The notes beneath the pieces were generated by a model, which did not search any database, was not told the origin of the DNA, and saw only the letters and a list, made by a program, of their open reading frames with translations. 64,000 bases of DNA from Nocardia sp. BSTN01 (GTDB lineage: Bacteria; Actinomycetota; Actinomycetes; Mycobacteriales; Mycobacteriaceae). Location of the stretch: positions 62,001-126,000 of the forward strand of contig NZ_JADKYP010000014.1 in the NCBI RefSeq assembly GCF_015354405.1. The letters run 5' to 3'. Below, piece by piece: positions 41,997 through 50,704 of this stretch. How positions within the stretch are numbered: the first letter of the stretch is position 1; each line of letters starts with the position of its first letter. Both the position numbers and the translations under genes were made by a program.

Positions 41997-43043
41997 ATGA
42001 CTGATCGGTCCCGGATGCGTCATACAGATATGGATCAGCGAGTGGAGGCAGCGCGCGACGGCGACCAGGTCGCGTTCGCGCATCTGGTCGAGCCGGTGGG
42101 GCGGGAGCTGCAGGTGCATTGCTATCGCATGCTCGGCTCGGTGGAAGACGCCGAAGACGCCGTGCAGGAGACGCTGCTGCGGGCGTGGTCCCGGCTGGAT
42201 ACCTATGCCGGGCGCGCCTCGTTGCGCGCGTGGCTGTACGGGATCGCGACCCACGCCTGCCTGGATGCGCTGCGGCGGCGCAAGTCGCGGGCGTGGCCGG
42301 CCGATCTGGCCGGCCCGGCGGACCCGCAACGCTACGAGCTGGGCACGGTGGATGTGCCGTGGCTGCAGCCGTATCCCGATCGGTTGCTGGACGTCGCCGC
42401 CGCGGGAGAAGAACCGGAGGCGGTCGTCACCGCGCGGGAGACGATCGAGCTGGCCTTCCTGGCCGCGATCCAGCGGCTGCCCGCCCGTCAGCGCGCCGTG
42501 CTGATCCTGCGAGACACGCTGGACTGGTCGGTCGCCGACACCGCCGCCGCGCTGGGGGTCAGCCGTGCGGCGGTCAACAGCGCGCTGCAGCGTGCCCATG
42601 CCACCCTGTCGGAACATCTTCCCGCACAACGAGATCGATGGCATCCGGTGTCGACGGCGTCCGAACGCCGGGCGCTGGCGAAGCTGATCGGCGCGTGGGA
42701 GAGCGCCGATCCGAGCGCACTCGTCGCCCTGCTGAGCGACGACGCGACGCTGATCATGCCGCCGGGCACGGTGTGGTTCGCCGGTCGCCACGACATCGGC
42801 ACCTTCTTCGCCGACCACGTCTTCGGCGAGATGGGCAGCGGCTGGCGGCTACGGCCGACGGGCGCCAACCGGCAACCGGCGTTCGGGCTGTACTGGCGCG
42901 AGCCCGGCGCGGATACGTTCGAGGCCTTCGCGATCGGGGTGCTGACCGTCGACGGCGATGCGCTCGCCGAGATCGCGCTGTTCCATCAGCCGGAGTTGTT
43001 CGCCGCGTTCGAGCTGCCGCCCGCGCTGCCGTCGCAGAGCTGA
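41997..43043 (+). CDS. SigG-like ECF sigma factor with SnoaL domain
   Basis: 348 residues. Sigma-2 region: LQVHCYRMLGSVEDAEDAVQETLLRAW and SLRAWLYGIATHACLDALRRR. Sigma-4: RLPARQRAVLILRDTLDWSV...AVNSALQRAHATLSEHL. The C-terminal 125 residues are a SnoaL-like fold (LIGAWESADPSALVALLSDDATLIMPP), which in ECF sigma factors of this kind takes the place of a separate anti-sigma factor as an internal regulator. The ATG follows GGGAG. Probably controls the SDR-reductase genes downstream and itself. Confidence 0.88.
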   Translation: MTDRSRMRHTDMDQRVEAARDGDQVAFAHLVEPVGRELQVHCYRMLGSVEDAEDAVQETLLRAWSRLDTYAGRASLRAWLYGIATHACLDALRRRKSRAWPADLAGPADPQRYELGTVDVPWLQPYPDRLLDVAAAGEEPEAVVTARETIELAFLAAIQRLPARQRAVLILRDTLDWSVADTAAALGVSRAAVNSALQRAHATLSEHLPAQRDRWHPVSTASERRALAKLIGAWESADPSALVALLSDDATLIMPPGTVWFAGRHDIGTFFADHVFGEMGSGWRLRPTGANRQPAFGLYWREPGADTFEAFAIGVLTVDGDALAEIALFHQPELFAAFELPPALPSQS

Positions 43044-43300
43044 TGGACGCTCGGCGCGTGCGGCGCTGGAGCGTGGTGCTGCAGCCGGGGGAGGCACTCG
43101 ACTACGTGGCCGCCGACTGGGCAGACACCCTGGTCGTGGTGACCCGCGGCGAACTGGAGCTGCAATGCCGCAGCGGCAGACGCGCCCGATTCGCCGCCGG
43201 AGCTGTCCTCGCTCCCGCCGCAATACCGGTGCGGCGGCTGCTCAATCCCGGGCCCGAGCCCCTGGTGCTGTCCGCGGTCGCGCGCCGACCCCACCGATGA
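43043..43300 (+). CDS. Small cupin-like protein coupled to the sigma factor
   Basis: 85 residues. TGATG overlap with the sigma gene. LQPGEALDYVAADWADTLVVVTRGELELQCRSGRRARFAAGAVL fits a single-domain cupin without the usual metal histidines. LNPGPEPLVLSAVARRP closes it. It may sense a ligand or modulate the sigma factor. Confidence 0.6.
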   Translation: MDARRVRRWSVVLQPGEALDYVAADWADTLVVVTRGELELQCRSGRRARFAAGAVLAPAAIPVRRLLNPGPEPLVLSAVARRPHR

Positions 43301-43353
43301 CGGATAGACCCCGCGTGCGTCACACAGGTGAAGACATCGAATTCACCGAGTAG
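43297..43353 (+). CDS. 18-residue leader ORF before the SDR operon
   Basis: ATGA overlap with the cupin stop. The product, MTDRPRVRHTGEDIEFTE, resembles the start of the sigma factor (MTDRSRMRHTDMDQ). Its stop lies 9 bp before the SDR ATG and overlaps the SDR ribosome site (TAGGAG), a layout suited to translational coupling or attenuation. Confidence 0.4.
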   Translation: MTDRPRVRHTGEDIEFTE

Positions 43354-43362
43354 GAGCACAGC

Positions 43363-44100
43363 ATGTCCGTACCAACCACAGTGGCCGGCAAGGCGATACT
43401 CGTCACGGGTGCCGGGCGCGGCCTCGGGCGCGCGCTCGTCGACGAGGCGCTGCATCGCGGCGCGGACCGGGTCTACGCCGCGGCCCGGCGACCGGTCGAC
43501 CATCCGGATCCGCGAGTCACCGCGGTGCGGCTCGACATCACCGATCCCGACCAGGTCCGCGCGGCCGCCGAACTGGTCGGCTCGCTCGACGTCCTGGTGA
43601 ACAATGCCGGCGTCTCCACACCGGACGATCTGACCGACTCGGCCGCCATCGAGGACCATCTGGCGGTCAACCTGTTCGGCACATATCGGGTCACCCACGC
43701 TTTCCTCCCGCGATTGCGCGAATCCCGTGGGGCCGTCGTGAACGTGCTCTCGCTGGCCGCGCTGGCGACCGTGCCCGTCACGCCGGCGTACGCCATCTCC
43801 AAGGCCGCCGCCTTCTCGATGACGCAGTCGCTGCGATTCCTCTCGGCCGCCCACGGTGTCGGCGTGCACGCCGTGCTGCCCGGCCCGGTCGATACCGACA
43901 TGATCCGCGGCTGGGACATTCCCAAAGCCGAGCCGGCGGCGGTGGCCCGCGCGATCCTGTCCGGGCTCGCGGACGGACGCGAGGAGATCTTCCCCGATCC
44001 GATGTCCGCATCGCTCGCGACCAGCTGGGAGGACGGGGTCGTCAAGAACCTGGAGCGCGCGAATGCCGCTGCCGTGCAAGCAGTGGCGGTGGCGTCGTGA
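43363..44100 (+). CDS. Short-chain dehydrogenase/reductase
   Basis: 245 residues of the classical SDR fold. Nucleotide site VTGAGRGLGRAL, NNAG in DVLVNNAGVST, catalytic Ser near VLSLAAL and YAISK (Tyr-x3-Lys), then LPGPVDTDM. Substrate unknown. Ribosome site TAGGAG precedes the ATG. It is the first of three enzymes downstream of the sigma factor. Confidence 0.88.
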   Translation: MSVPTTVAGKAILVTGAGRGLGRALVDEALHRGADRVYAAARRPVDHPDPRVTAVRLDITDPDQVRAAAELVGSLDVLVNNAGVSTPDDLTDSAAIEDHLAVNLFGTYRVTHAFLPRLRESRGAVVNVLSLAALATVPVTPAYAISKAAAFSMTQSLRFLSAAHGVGVHAVLPGPVDTDMIRGWDIPKAEPAAVARAILSGLADGREEIFPDPMSASLATSWEDGVVKNLERANAAAVQAVAVAS

Positions 44101-44831
44101 CCGGCTCCCGGCGGACGATGGTGGTCGGCGGCAGCCGCGGGCTGGGCCGGGGGATCGCCGTCGCGTTCGCGCGCGCCGGTGCGGCGGTCGTGGCCGTGGC
44201 GCGCACGGAGTCCGCGCTGCGGGAGCTGGCCGCCGAGACACCCGGCATCGACATCGAGGTCGCCGACGCGGCCGATCCGGCCGTGCCGGGGGCGCTGCTC
44301 GACCGCCACCGGCCGGACGTCCTGATCATCGTCGCGGGCGCGCCACCGCCGATGCGTCCGCTGCACCAGCACACCTGGGAGACGTTCTCGGCGAACTGGA
44401 ATACGGACGTGCGCATCGCCTTTCACTGGTTGCGCGAAGCGCTGCTGATGCCGCTGCCGCCCGGCGCGCGCGTGATCGTCGTCAGCAGCGGTGCCGCCGT
44501 CCAGGGTTCACCGCTCAGCGGCGGATACGCCGGAGCCAAGGCAACCCAGCGGTTCATCACCGGCTACGCCCAGGACGAGGCCCGGCGCGCCGGAATGGAC
44601 ATCACCTTCTCGACGGTGCTGCCACGGATCACTCCCGCCACGAGCCTCGGCCTGCCCGCGGTGCGCGCCTACGCCGCCCGGGCCGGCCGGAGCGTGCAGG
44701 AGTACATCGAGCAGATGGGTGAGCCGCTCACTCCCGAGATCGCCGGCGCCGCACTGCTCGAACTCGCCTCCGCGGGCGAACCCGCGACGTCCTGGCAGCT
44801 CACCGCCGACGGCCTGACGGCCCTGCCGTGA
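44097..44831 (+). CDS. Short-chain dehydrogenase/reductase, second
   Basis: 244 residues. GTG overlapping the previous stop. VVGGSRGLGRGIAVAFARAG (nucleotide site), VSSGAAVQGSPLSGGYAGAKA with the Tyr-x3-Lys motif and the preceding Ser-Ser. The NNAG motif is replaced by IIVAGAPPP, so it is a divergent SDR. It is made together with the first SDR. Confidence 0.85.
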   Translation: MTGSRRTMVVGGSRGLGRGIAVAFARAGAAVVAVARTESALRELAAETPGIDIEVADAADPAVPGALLDRHRPDVLIIVAGAPPPMRPLHQHTWETFSANWNTDVRIAFHWLREALLMPLPPGARVIVVSSGAAVQGSPLSGGYAGAKATQRFITGYAQDEARRAGMDITFSTVLPRITPATSLGLPAVRAYAARAGRSVQEYIEQMGEPLTPEIAGAALLELASAGEPATSWQLTADGLTALP

Positions 44832-44873
44832 TCGGCGGCGTACGCCATTCGACCGACGAAGAAAGAGGAACAG

Positions 44874-45449
44874 ATGCGCAAGCTCATCGCAGCGATGAAG
44901 ATTTCGGTGGACGGGAAATACGAAGGGCCGGACGGATATGCGGACTGGGTGCACGGCTGGTCCGATGATTACGGAATCACTCCGCAGATCGACGCCTGTG
45001 TGCTCGGTAGCCGGATGTACGACGGCTACGAACCGTACTGGACCGCGATCGGCGACCACCCGGACGAACCCCTGCCCCAGACCGGCGCGGCGCCGACGCC
45101 AGGCGAGCTCGAATGGGTCGACTTCGCCCGGAAGACACCACATTACGTCGTCTCCACAACGAAAAGCGCTGCCGCATGGCCGAATACGCGCTTTCTGCGC
45201 GGACTCGACGACGTCGCGGCACTGAAATCCCGACCAGGAAAGGATATCTACCTCATGGGCGGCGCCACCCTCACCGGCGCCGCGCTCGACGCGGGCTTGG
45301 TGGACGAGATACGCCTGATCGTCTACCCACTCATCGCGGGAGACGGGCCGTCCCTGTTCGCGACCGCGAGTGTTCGCCATCCGCTCGAACTCCGGAAGTT
45401 CGAGCAGTTGCCCGAGGGCCGGCTGAGCTACGTCTACGACATCGGCTGA
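44874..45449 (+). CDS. RibD C-terminal/DHFR-like reductase
   Basis: 191 residues. MRKLIAAMKISVDGKYEGPDGYADWV, then DACVLGSRMYDGY and KDIYLMGGATLTGAALDAGLVDEIRL, and YPLIAGDGPSLF. These match the YyaP/YwjB group of dihydrofolate-reductase-like proteins, usually NADPH-dependent reductases of unknown substrate. Third enzyme of the sigma-linked set; GAGG-type ribosome site 5 bases upstream. Confidence 0.85.
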   Translation: MRKLIAAMKISVDGKYEGPDGYADWVHGWSDDYGITPQIDACVLGSRMYDGYEPYWTAIGDHPDEPLPQTGAAPTPGELEWVDFARKTPHYVVSTTKSAAAWPNTRFLRGLDDVAALKSRPGKDIYLMGGATLTGAALDAGLVDEIRLIVYPLIAGDGPSLFATASVRHPLELRKFEQLPEGRLSYVYDIG

Positions 45450-45457
45450 CCGGCAAC

Positions 45458-45494
45458 GAACGCCGGACCGCTACCGAGTGGCGGTCCGGCGTTC
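45458..45494. terminator. Bidirectional terminator hairpin
   Basis: A 17-bp stem (one G-T pair; arms begin GAACGCCGGACC and end GGTCCGGCGTTC) with a 3-base loop CGA, between the convergent reductase and desaturase stops. It can terminate both transcripts. Confidence 0.85.
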
Positions 45495-45509
45495 GACCCG
45501 CTGCGGCGT

Positions 45510-46751
45510 TTACGATGCCGTTCGCACCGGCGCCTGCTTCAGTTCGCGCAGCGCCGTGCGCAGCCCGCGGCGCTTGCCGGTCTCCGGGTCGACGCCGAAA
45601 TGCGCCCGCATTCCGTCGCGAATCGCGAATCGCAACTCGGACGCGGTCTCCGGGGCATCATCGGAGGTCGCGGTGAGCAGGGCGTTGGGCAGCGCCAGTT
45701 TCGCGATCGTCCGGAACGACTGCAGATACTGGCGGCCGAGCGAACCGGTCGTGTACGGCAGGTCGTACTTGTCGCACAGTTCCCGGACCCGGACCCCGAT
45801 CTCCTCGTAGCGGTTGCTGGGCAGGTCGGGGAACAGGTGGTGTTCGATCTGATGGCTGAGGTTACCGCTCATGAAGCGCATGAGCGGTCCGGCGCGAAAG
45901 TTGGCCGATCCCAGCATCTGTCGCAGATACCACCGGGGCTGATCCTCCTCCGCGAGCTCCTCGGTGGTGAATTTCTCCGCGCCGTCGGGGAAGTGGCCGC
46001 AGAAGATGACCATGTAGGCCCAGTAGTTGCGGATGAGATTGGCGGTGGCGTCGGCGGTCAGCGTCGTCTTCCAGTTGCGCCCGGACAACGCTGGGTAGAT
46101 CAGATAATCCTTGGCCGCCTGTTTGCCGACCTTCGTCCCGATGATGCGCAGATCCCGGATCGCCTGCCGCCACGTCTTGTCCTTGCGGCGAATCTTCTCC
46201 ACCTCGAGGTGGTGCAGCGCGACGCCCCATTCGAACAACGTTCCCAATGTCAGGTTGTACACCGGATTTCCGATGTTCCACCACTCCCACCGCTGGTCGC
46301 GGGTCACCCGCAGAATGCCGTAGCCGACGTCGTCGTCGCGTCCGACGACGTTGGTGTACTTGTGATGGACGAAGTTGTGCGAATGCTTCCATTGCACACT
46401 GGGACAGGTGGTGTCCCATTCCCAGGACGAGGAGTGAATTTCCGGATCGTTCATCCAATCCCATTGCCCGTGCATCACATTGTGGCCGAGCTCCATGTTC
46501 TCGATGATCTTGGCCAGTCCGAGCATCGCCGTGCCGGCGAGCCATGCGACCTTGCGATTGCTGAACATCAGCGTGACCCGGCCGCCTGCCGCGAGGGCCC
46601 GCTGCAGGGCGATGGTGCGATGGATGTAGCGGGCGTCCCGCTCACCGCGGGACTCCTCGATATCGCGGCGGATGGTGTCCAGTTCGGCGCCGAGCGCCTC
46701 GATGTCCTCGGGGGTCAGATGCGCGTAGGCGTCGATATCGGTGATGGCCAT
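45510..46751 (-). CDS. desA3: DesA3-type acyl-CoA delta-9 desaturase
   Basis: 413 residues. Membrane di-iron desaturase that makes oleate-type acids for membrane and storage lipids. Three histidine boxes: GHNVMHGQ, HSHNFVHHKYTN and HQIEHHLFPDLP. Two hydrophobic hairpins surround the boxes. It follows the reductase gene by 8 bp, the same pair as Rv3230c-Rv3229c of M. tuberculosis. ATG 46751 (MAITDIDAYAHLT) is the family start; the longer frame is rejected. Confidence 0.92.
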   Translation of the reverse strand: MAITDIDAYAHLTPEDIEALGAELDTIRRDIEESRGERDARYIHRTIALQRALAAGGRVTLMFSNRKVAWLAGTAMLGLAKIIENMELGHNVMHGQWDWMNDPEIHSSSWEWDTTCPSVQWKHSHNFVHHKYTNVVGRDDDVGYGILRVTRDQRWEWWNIGNPVYNLTLGTLFEWGVALHHLEVEKIRRKDKTWRQAIRDLRIIGTKVGKQAAKDYLIYPALSGRNWKTTLTADATANLIRNYWAYMVIFCGHFPDGAEKFTTEELAEEDQPRWYLRQMLGSANFRAGPLMRFMSGNLSHQIEHHLFPDLPSNRYEEIGVRVRELCDKYDLPYTTGSLGRQYLQSFRTIAKLALPNALLTATSDDAPETASELRFAIRDGMRAHFGVDPETGKRRGLRTALRELKQAPVRTAS

Positions 46752-46759
46752 AGGGGCTC

Positions 46760-47872
46760 CTACAGATCGAGGGTGCATTCTCCGGACACGCTGCTGATGC
46801 ATGTCTGGATTCGTTCTCCTTCGCGTCGCTCCGCGCCGGTGCGCAGATCACGCACATATCCCCCCGCCAGCGGGACGACACAGGTTTGGCAGATGCCCAT
46901 CCGGCAGCCGAAGGGCATTCCGATGCCCAGATTCTCTCCGGCCTCGAGAAGTGTTGTGGCGCCGTCGATCTCCGCCTTCTTCCCGGATGCGGCGAAGTGC
47001 ACCGTTCCGCCCTCGCCGCCGTGGTCGGTGCGGGCGATGGTGAATCGCTCGGTATGCAGCCGGTGGCGCAGTCCGCCCGCCTCGTAGTGCGATTCCATCT
47101 CGTCGAGCAGCGCCGGCGGGCCACATGCCCAGCAATGGCGTTCGCGCCAGTCGGGCACCCACTCGTCGAGCCGCGCGGCGTCGAAATTGCCCATTTCCCG
47201 GGTCAATTGGAGCGTCAGGTCGTAGCCGTCGGAGTTCTCGGCCCGGGTCTGCATCTCGTCCGCGAAGATGACGTCGTCGCGGGTGGGCGCCGAATGGATA
47301 TGGCAGATGTCGGGCGCCTGCCCGTGCGCCTCGAGGGCACGCAGCATCGCGATCACCGGCGTGATCCCGCTGCCCGCGGTGACGAACAGCAGTTTGTCCG
47401 GCACCGGCTCGGGCAGATGGAAATCGCCCTTCGGCGCCGCCAGCCGGATGACCGTGCCCGGTACGACACCGTCGACCAGATGCGTCGACAGGAACCCGTC
47501 GGGATTCGCCTTCACCGTGATCGAGATGGTCTTGTCGTCGGCCCCGCCGATCGAGGTCAGCGAATACGAACGCCAATGCCAGCGGCCGCCGATCTGCAGC
47601 CCGATGCCGACGTACTGTCCCGGCGTGTAGCTCGTCGGAAAACCCCAGCCCGGCCGGATGATGACGGTGGCCGAATCGGCGGTCTCCTTGACGACGTCGA
47701 CGACCTTGCCGCGCAGTTCCCGCGCGGTCCACAGCGGATTGACCAGGCGGAGGTAGTCGTCGGGAAGCAGGGGCGTGGTGGCGCGCGCCACCAGCCCGCG
47801 CACGACGTTGACTCGTGGCTTCTTGGCGCTGATATCGGCGGCAGGCCGTTTACTCCATTTCAACAGATCCAT
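46760..47872 (-). CDS. Ferredoxin-NADPH reductase partner of DesA3
   Basis: 370 residues. FAD-binding domain (RSYSLTSIGG), NADPH-binding domain (LFVTAGSGITPVIAMLRAL and CGPPALLDEME), then a plant-type [2Fe-2S] ferredoxin domain (GCRMGICQTCVVPL...IQTCISS). It feeds electrons to the desaturase. Homologous to Rv3230c by layout. ATG 47872 (MDLLKWSKRP) is chosen; a long open frame upstream is spurious. Confidence 0.92.
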   Translation of the reverse strand: MDLLKWSKRPAADISAKKPRVNVVRGLVARATTPLLPDDYLRLVNPLWTARELRGKVVDVVKETADSATVIIRPGWGFPTSYTPGQYVGIGLQIGGRWHWRSYSLTSIGGADDKTISITVKANPDGFLSTHLVDGVVPGTVIRLAAPKGDFHLPEPVPDKLLFVTAGSGITPVIAMLRALEAHGQAPDICHIHSAPTRDDVIFADEMQTRAENSDGYDLTLQLTREMGNFDAARLDEWVPDWRERHCWACGPPALLDEMESHYEAGGLRHRLHTERFTIARTDHGGEGGTVHFAASGKKAEIDGATTLLEAGENLGIGMPFGCRMGICQTCVVPLAGGYVRDLRTGAERREGERIQTCISSVSGECTLDL

Positions 47873-47888
47873 GGAAGCCCTCACTTCC

Positions 47889-47904
47889 GTGTACATCCGT
47901 ACAC
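47889..47904. promoter_or_regulatory. Inverted repeat before the desaturase operon
   Basis: GTGTAC-ATCC-GTACAC, perfect 6-bp arms, 17 bp upstream of the reductase ATG. It is a possible site for a TetR-type regulator of unsaturated acid synthesis. The rest of the 252-bp gap to ilvD has no gene. Confidence 0.45.
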
Positions 47905-48124
47905 TCGAAATGCCTGTGCCTACGTGCGGTCGTATACCACCTTCCCGCGCGGGTACACCGAAGTTCTCGAGGTTCCCCGAAATCGGACCCTGCCGGCCGG
48001 CCCTTCGCACGGCTGCCTCGGACATGTGCCCATTCGAGTGGACGACTGTGCGCCGAAAGGTCAGGCCGCGCGACCCGGGCCGGATCGGCCGCCCCGGGGT
48101 TCGTGCCGGTCGTAGGCTTGCCCC

Positions 48125-49816
48125 ATGGCACACGATCGCGACACGGCGCACGACATCAAGCCTCGTTCCCGGGATGTCACCGACGGGCTGGAGAAGACCG
48201 CCGCTCGCGGCATGCTCCGCGCCGTCGGCATGGGCGACGACGACTGGGCCAAGCCGCAGATCGGCGTCGCCTCCAGCTGGAACGAGATCACCCCGTGCAA
48301 TCTGTCGCTCGATCGCCTGGCCAAGGCGGTCAAGGAGGGTGTGCACGCGGGCGGGGGCTACCCGCTCGAATTCGGCACGATCTCGGTCTCGGACGGAATC
48401 TCGATGGGTCACGAGGGGATGCATTTCTCCCTGGTGAGCCGCGAGATCATCGCCGATTCCGTCGAGACCGTCATGATGGCCGAGCGGCTCGACGGTTCGG
48501 TCCTGCTCGCCGGCTGCGACAAGAGCCTGCCGGGCATGCTGATGGCCGCCGCGCGCCTGGATCTGGCGAGTGTGTTCCTCTACGCCGGTTCCACGCTGCC
48601 GGGCAACGTCGACGGCCGCGACGTCACGATCATCGATGCGTTCGAGGCGGTCGGCGCCTGTATGAAGGGGTTGATCAGCCGCGAGGACGTCGACCGGATC
48701 GAGCGCGCGATCTGTCCGGGCGAAGGCGCCTGCGGCGGTATGTACACCGCCAACACCATGGCCTCGGCCGCCGAGGCGCTGGGCATGAGCCTGCCCGGCT
48801 CGGCCGCGCCGCCCGCACCCGACCGCCGCCGCGACGACTACGCCCGCAAGTCCGGCGAAGCCGTGGTCGGACTGCTCCGCAGTGGCATCACCGCCCGCGA
48901 CATCCTGACCCGCGAGGCGTTCGAGAACGCCATCACCGTGGTCATGGCGCTCGGTGGTTCCACCAACGCCGTCCTGCATCTGCTGGCCATCGCGCGCGAG
49001 GCCGGGGTCGAGCTGACCCTCGCCGACTTCAACCGGGTCGGCGACAAGGTGCCGCATCTGGGGGACCTCAAGCCGTTCGGCCGCTACGTCATGAACGATG
49101 TCGACCGGGTCGGCGGCATCCCGGTCGTGATGAAGGCCCTGCTCGACGCGGGCCTGCTGCACGGTGATGTGCTGACCGTGACCGGCGCGACGATGGCCGA
49201 GAATCTGGCGCACATAGAACTGGGTCTCGACGGGGACGTGATCCGCCCGCTCGATCGCCCCATCCACAAGACCGGCGGCCTGACCATTGTGCACGGCACC
49301 CTCGCGCCCGAGGGCGCGGTGGTCAAGAGCGCCGGATTCGACTCCGACGTCTTCCGCGGCACCGCGCGGGTCTTCGACGGTGAGCGCGCCGCGATGGACG
49401 CGCTCGAGGACGGCACGATCGGCGCGGGCGATGTGGTCGTCATCCGCTACGAGGGCCCCAAGGGCGGACCCGGTATGCGCGAGATGCTCGCCATCACCGG
49501 CGCGATCAAGGGCGCCGGCCTGGGCAAGGACGTCCTGCTGCTCACCGACGGCCGATTCTCCGGCGGCACCACCGGTTTGTGCGTCGGTCACGTCGCGCCC
49601 GAGGCCGTGGACGGCGGGCCGATCGCTTTCGTCGCCGACGGCGATCCCATCGTTCTCGACGTCGCCAACCGCATCCTCGACGTCGAGATCGACGAGGACG
49701 AACTCGACGCGCGCAAGGTCGGCTGGGAGCCGCTCGCTCCGAAGTACACCTCGGGAGTGCTGGCCAAGTACCGCAAGCTGGTCAGCTCCGCGGCCCACGG
49801 CGCCGTCACCGGCTGA
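48125..49816 (+). CDS. ilvD: Dihydroxyacid dehydratase
   Basis: 563 residues. Converts dihydroxy-isovalerate/methylvalerate to the 2-oxo acids of valine and isoleucine synthesis. The [2Fe-2S] and Mg site residues are in [18 protein letters not shown] and [31 protein letters not shown] and [15 protein letters not shown] are family signatures. Standard length. ATG at 48125. Confidence 0.96.
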   Translation: MAHDRDTAHDIKPRSRDVTDGLEKTAARGMLRAVGMGDDDWAKPQIGVASSWNEITPCNLSLDRLAKAVKEGVHAGGGYPLEFGTISVSDGISMGHEGMHFSLVSREIIADSVETVMMAERLDGSVLLAGCDKSLPGMLMAAARLDLASVFLYAGSTLPGNVDGRDVTIIDAFEAVGACMKGLISREDVDRIERAICPGEGACGGMYTANTMASAAEALGMSLPGSAAPPAPDRRRDDYARKSGEAVVGLLRSGITARDILTREAFENAITVVMALGGSTNAVLHLLAIAREAGVELTLADFNRVGDKVPHLGDLKPFGRYVMNDVDRVGGIPVVMKALLDAGLLHGDVLTVTGATMAENLAHIELGLDGDVIRPLDRPIHKTGGLTIVHGTLAPEGAVVKSAGFDSDVFRGTARVFDGERAAMDALEDGTIGAGDVVVIRYEGPKGGPGMREMLAITGAIKGAGLGKDVLLLTDGRFSGGTTGLCVGHVAPEAVDGGPIAFVADGDPIVLDVANRILDVEIDEDELDARKVGWEPLAPKYTSGVLAKYRKLVSSAAHGAVTG

Positions 49817-49853
49817 CGCCGACAAGGTCGTGGCCGTGCCGTAGCGTTGCGCC

Positions 49854-50648
49854 ATGGCAACGTTGGTCAGTTTCCACGCCCATCCCGACGACGAGGCGAT
49901 CACCTGTGGCGGGGTGATGCGCAAGGCGTACGAGCAGGGACACCGAGTGGTTCTCGTGGTCGCGACACGCGGTGAGCACGGCGAGGTGCCGGACGGATTC
50001 CTCGACGAGGGCGAGCCGTTGTGGCAGCGGCGGGTTCGCGAAACCCATGCTGCCGCAGAGATTCTCGGCGTCGCGCGGGTGGAGTTCCTCGGCTACGTCG
50101 ACTCGGGGATGATGGGGACGCCCACCAACGACGCGGCCGGATCGTTCTGGACCGCTCCCGTCGAGGACGCCGCGCGGCGGCTGGCCGCGATCCTCGCCGA
50201 GGAGGACGCCGAGGTGCTCACCGTCTACGACGACAACGGCGGATACGGTCATCCCGACCATATTCAGGTCCACCGTGTCGGGATGCGTGCCGCCGAATTG
50301 GCCGGCACCCCACGGGTTTTCCAGAGCACCATGAACCGCGACGAGGTCGTGCGCGGTATGAAGGAGATCGCCGAGCAGGCCGGGGCCACGGGAATCGAGG
50401 CGCCCGATATCAGCGAGGTCGCCGAATTCGGCAAGCCGGAATCGATGCTGACCACCGCCGTCGACGTCTCCGCCTATCTGAGCCACAAGCGCGAAGCCAT
50501 GCGGGCGCACCGGAGTCAGATCGACGAGCAGTCCTTCTTCCTCGCGATGCCGGATCCGGCGTTCGCCCGGGCATTCGGCACCGAATGGTTCATCCGCAGC
50601 GGTGCGCGACCGGACACCCTCGAAACGGATCTGTTCGCCTCTCGGTGA
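49854..50648 (+). CDS. PIG-L/LmbE-family deacetylase
   Basis: 264 residues. FHAHPDDEAITCGGVM carries the zinc-binding AHPDDE motif, and YDDNGGYGHPDHIQVHRVG the third zinc ligand. This superfamily includes MshB and Mca of mycothiol metabolism. Sequence length fits either, and it is not adjacent to other mycothiol genes, so the exact substrate is open. Confidence 0.88.
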   Translation: MATLVSFHAHPDDEAITCGGVMRKAYEQGHRVVLVVATRGEHGEVPDGFLDEGEPLWQRRVRETHAAAEILGVARVEFLGYVDSGMMGTPTNDAAGSFWTAPVEDAARRLAAILAEEDAEVLTVYDDNGGYGHPDHIQVHRVGMRAAELAGTPRVFQSTMNRDEVVRGMKEIAEQAGATGIEAPDISEVAEFGKPESMLTTAVDVSAYLSHKREAMRAHRSQIDEQSFFLAMPDPAFARAFGTEWFIRSGARPDTLETDLFASR

Positions 50649-50654
50649 CATCGC

Positions 50655-50685
50655 GGCCCGCGGTCCGGATCGGGACCGCGGGGCC
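50655..50685. terminator. Bidirectional terminator hairpin
   Basis: GGCCCGCGGTCC-ggatcg-GGACCGCGGGGCC, a 12-bp stem with one bulged G, between convergent genes. Confidence 0.75.
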
Positions 50686-50704
50686 GACGGTGGGACCTCT
50701 TCGA

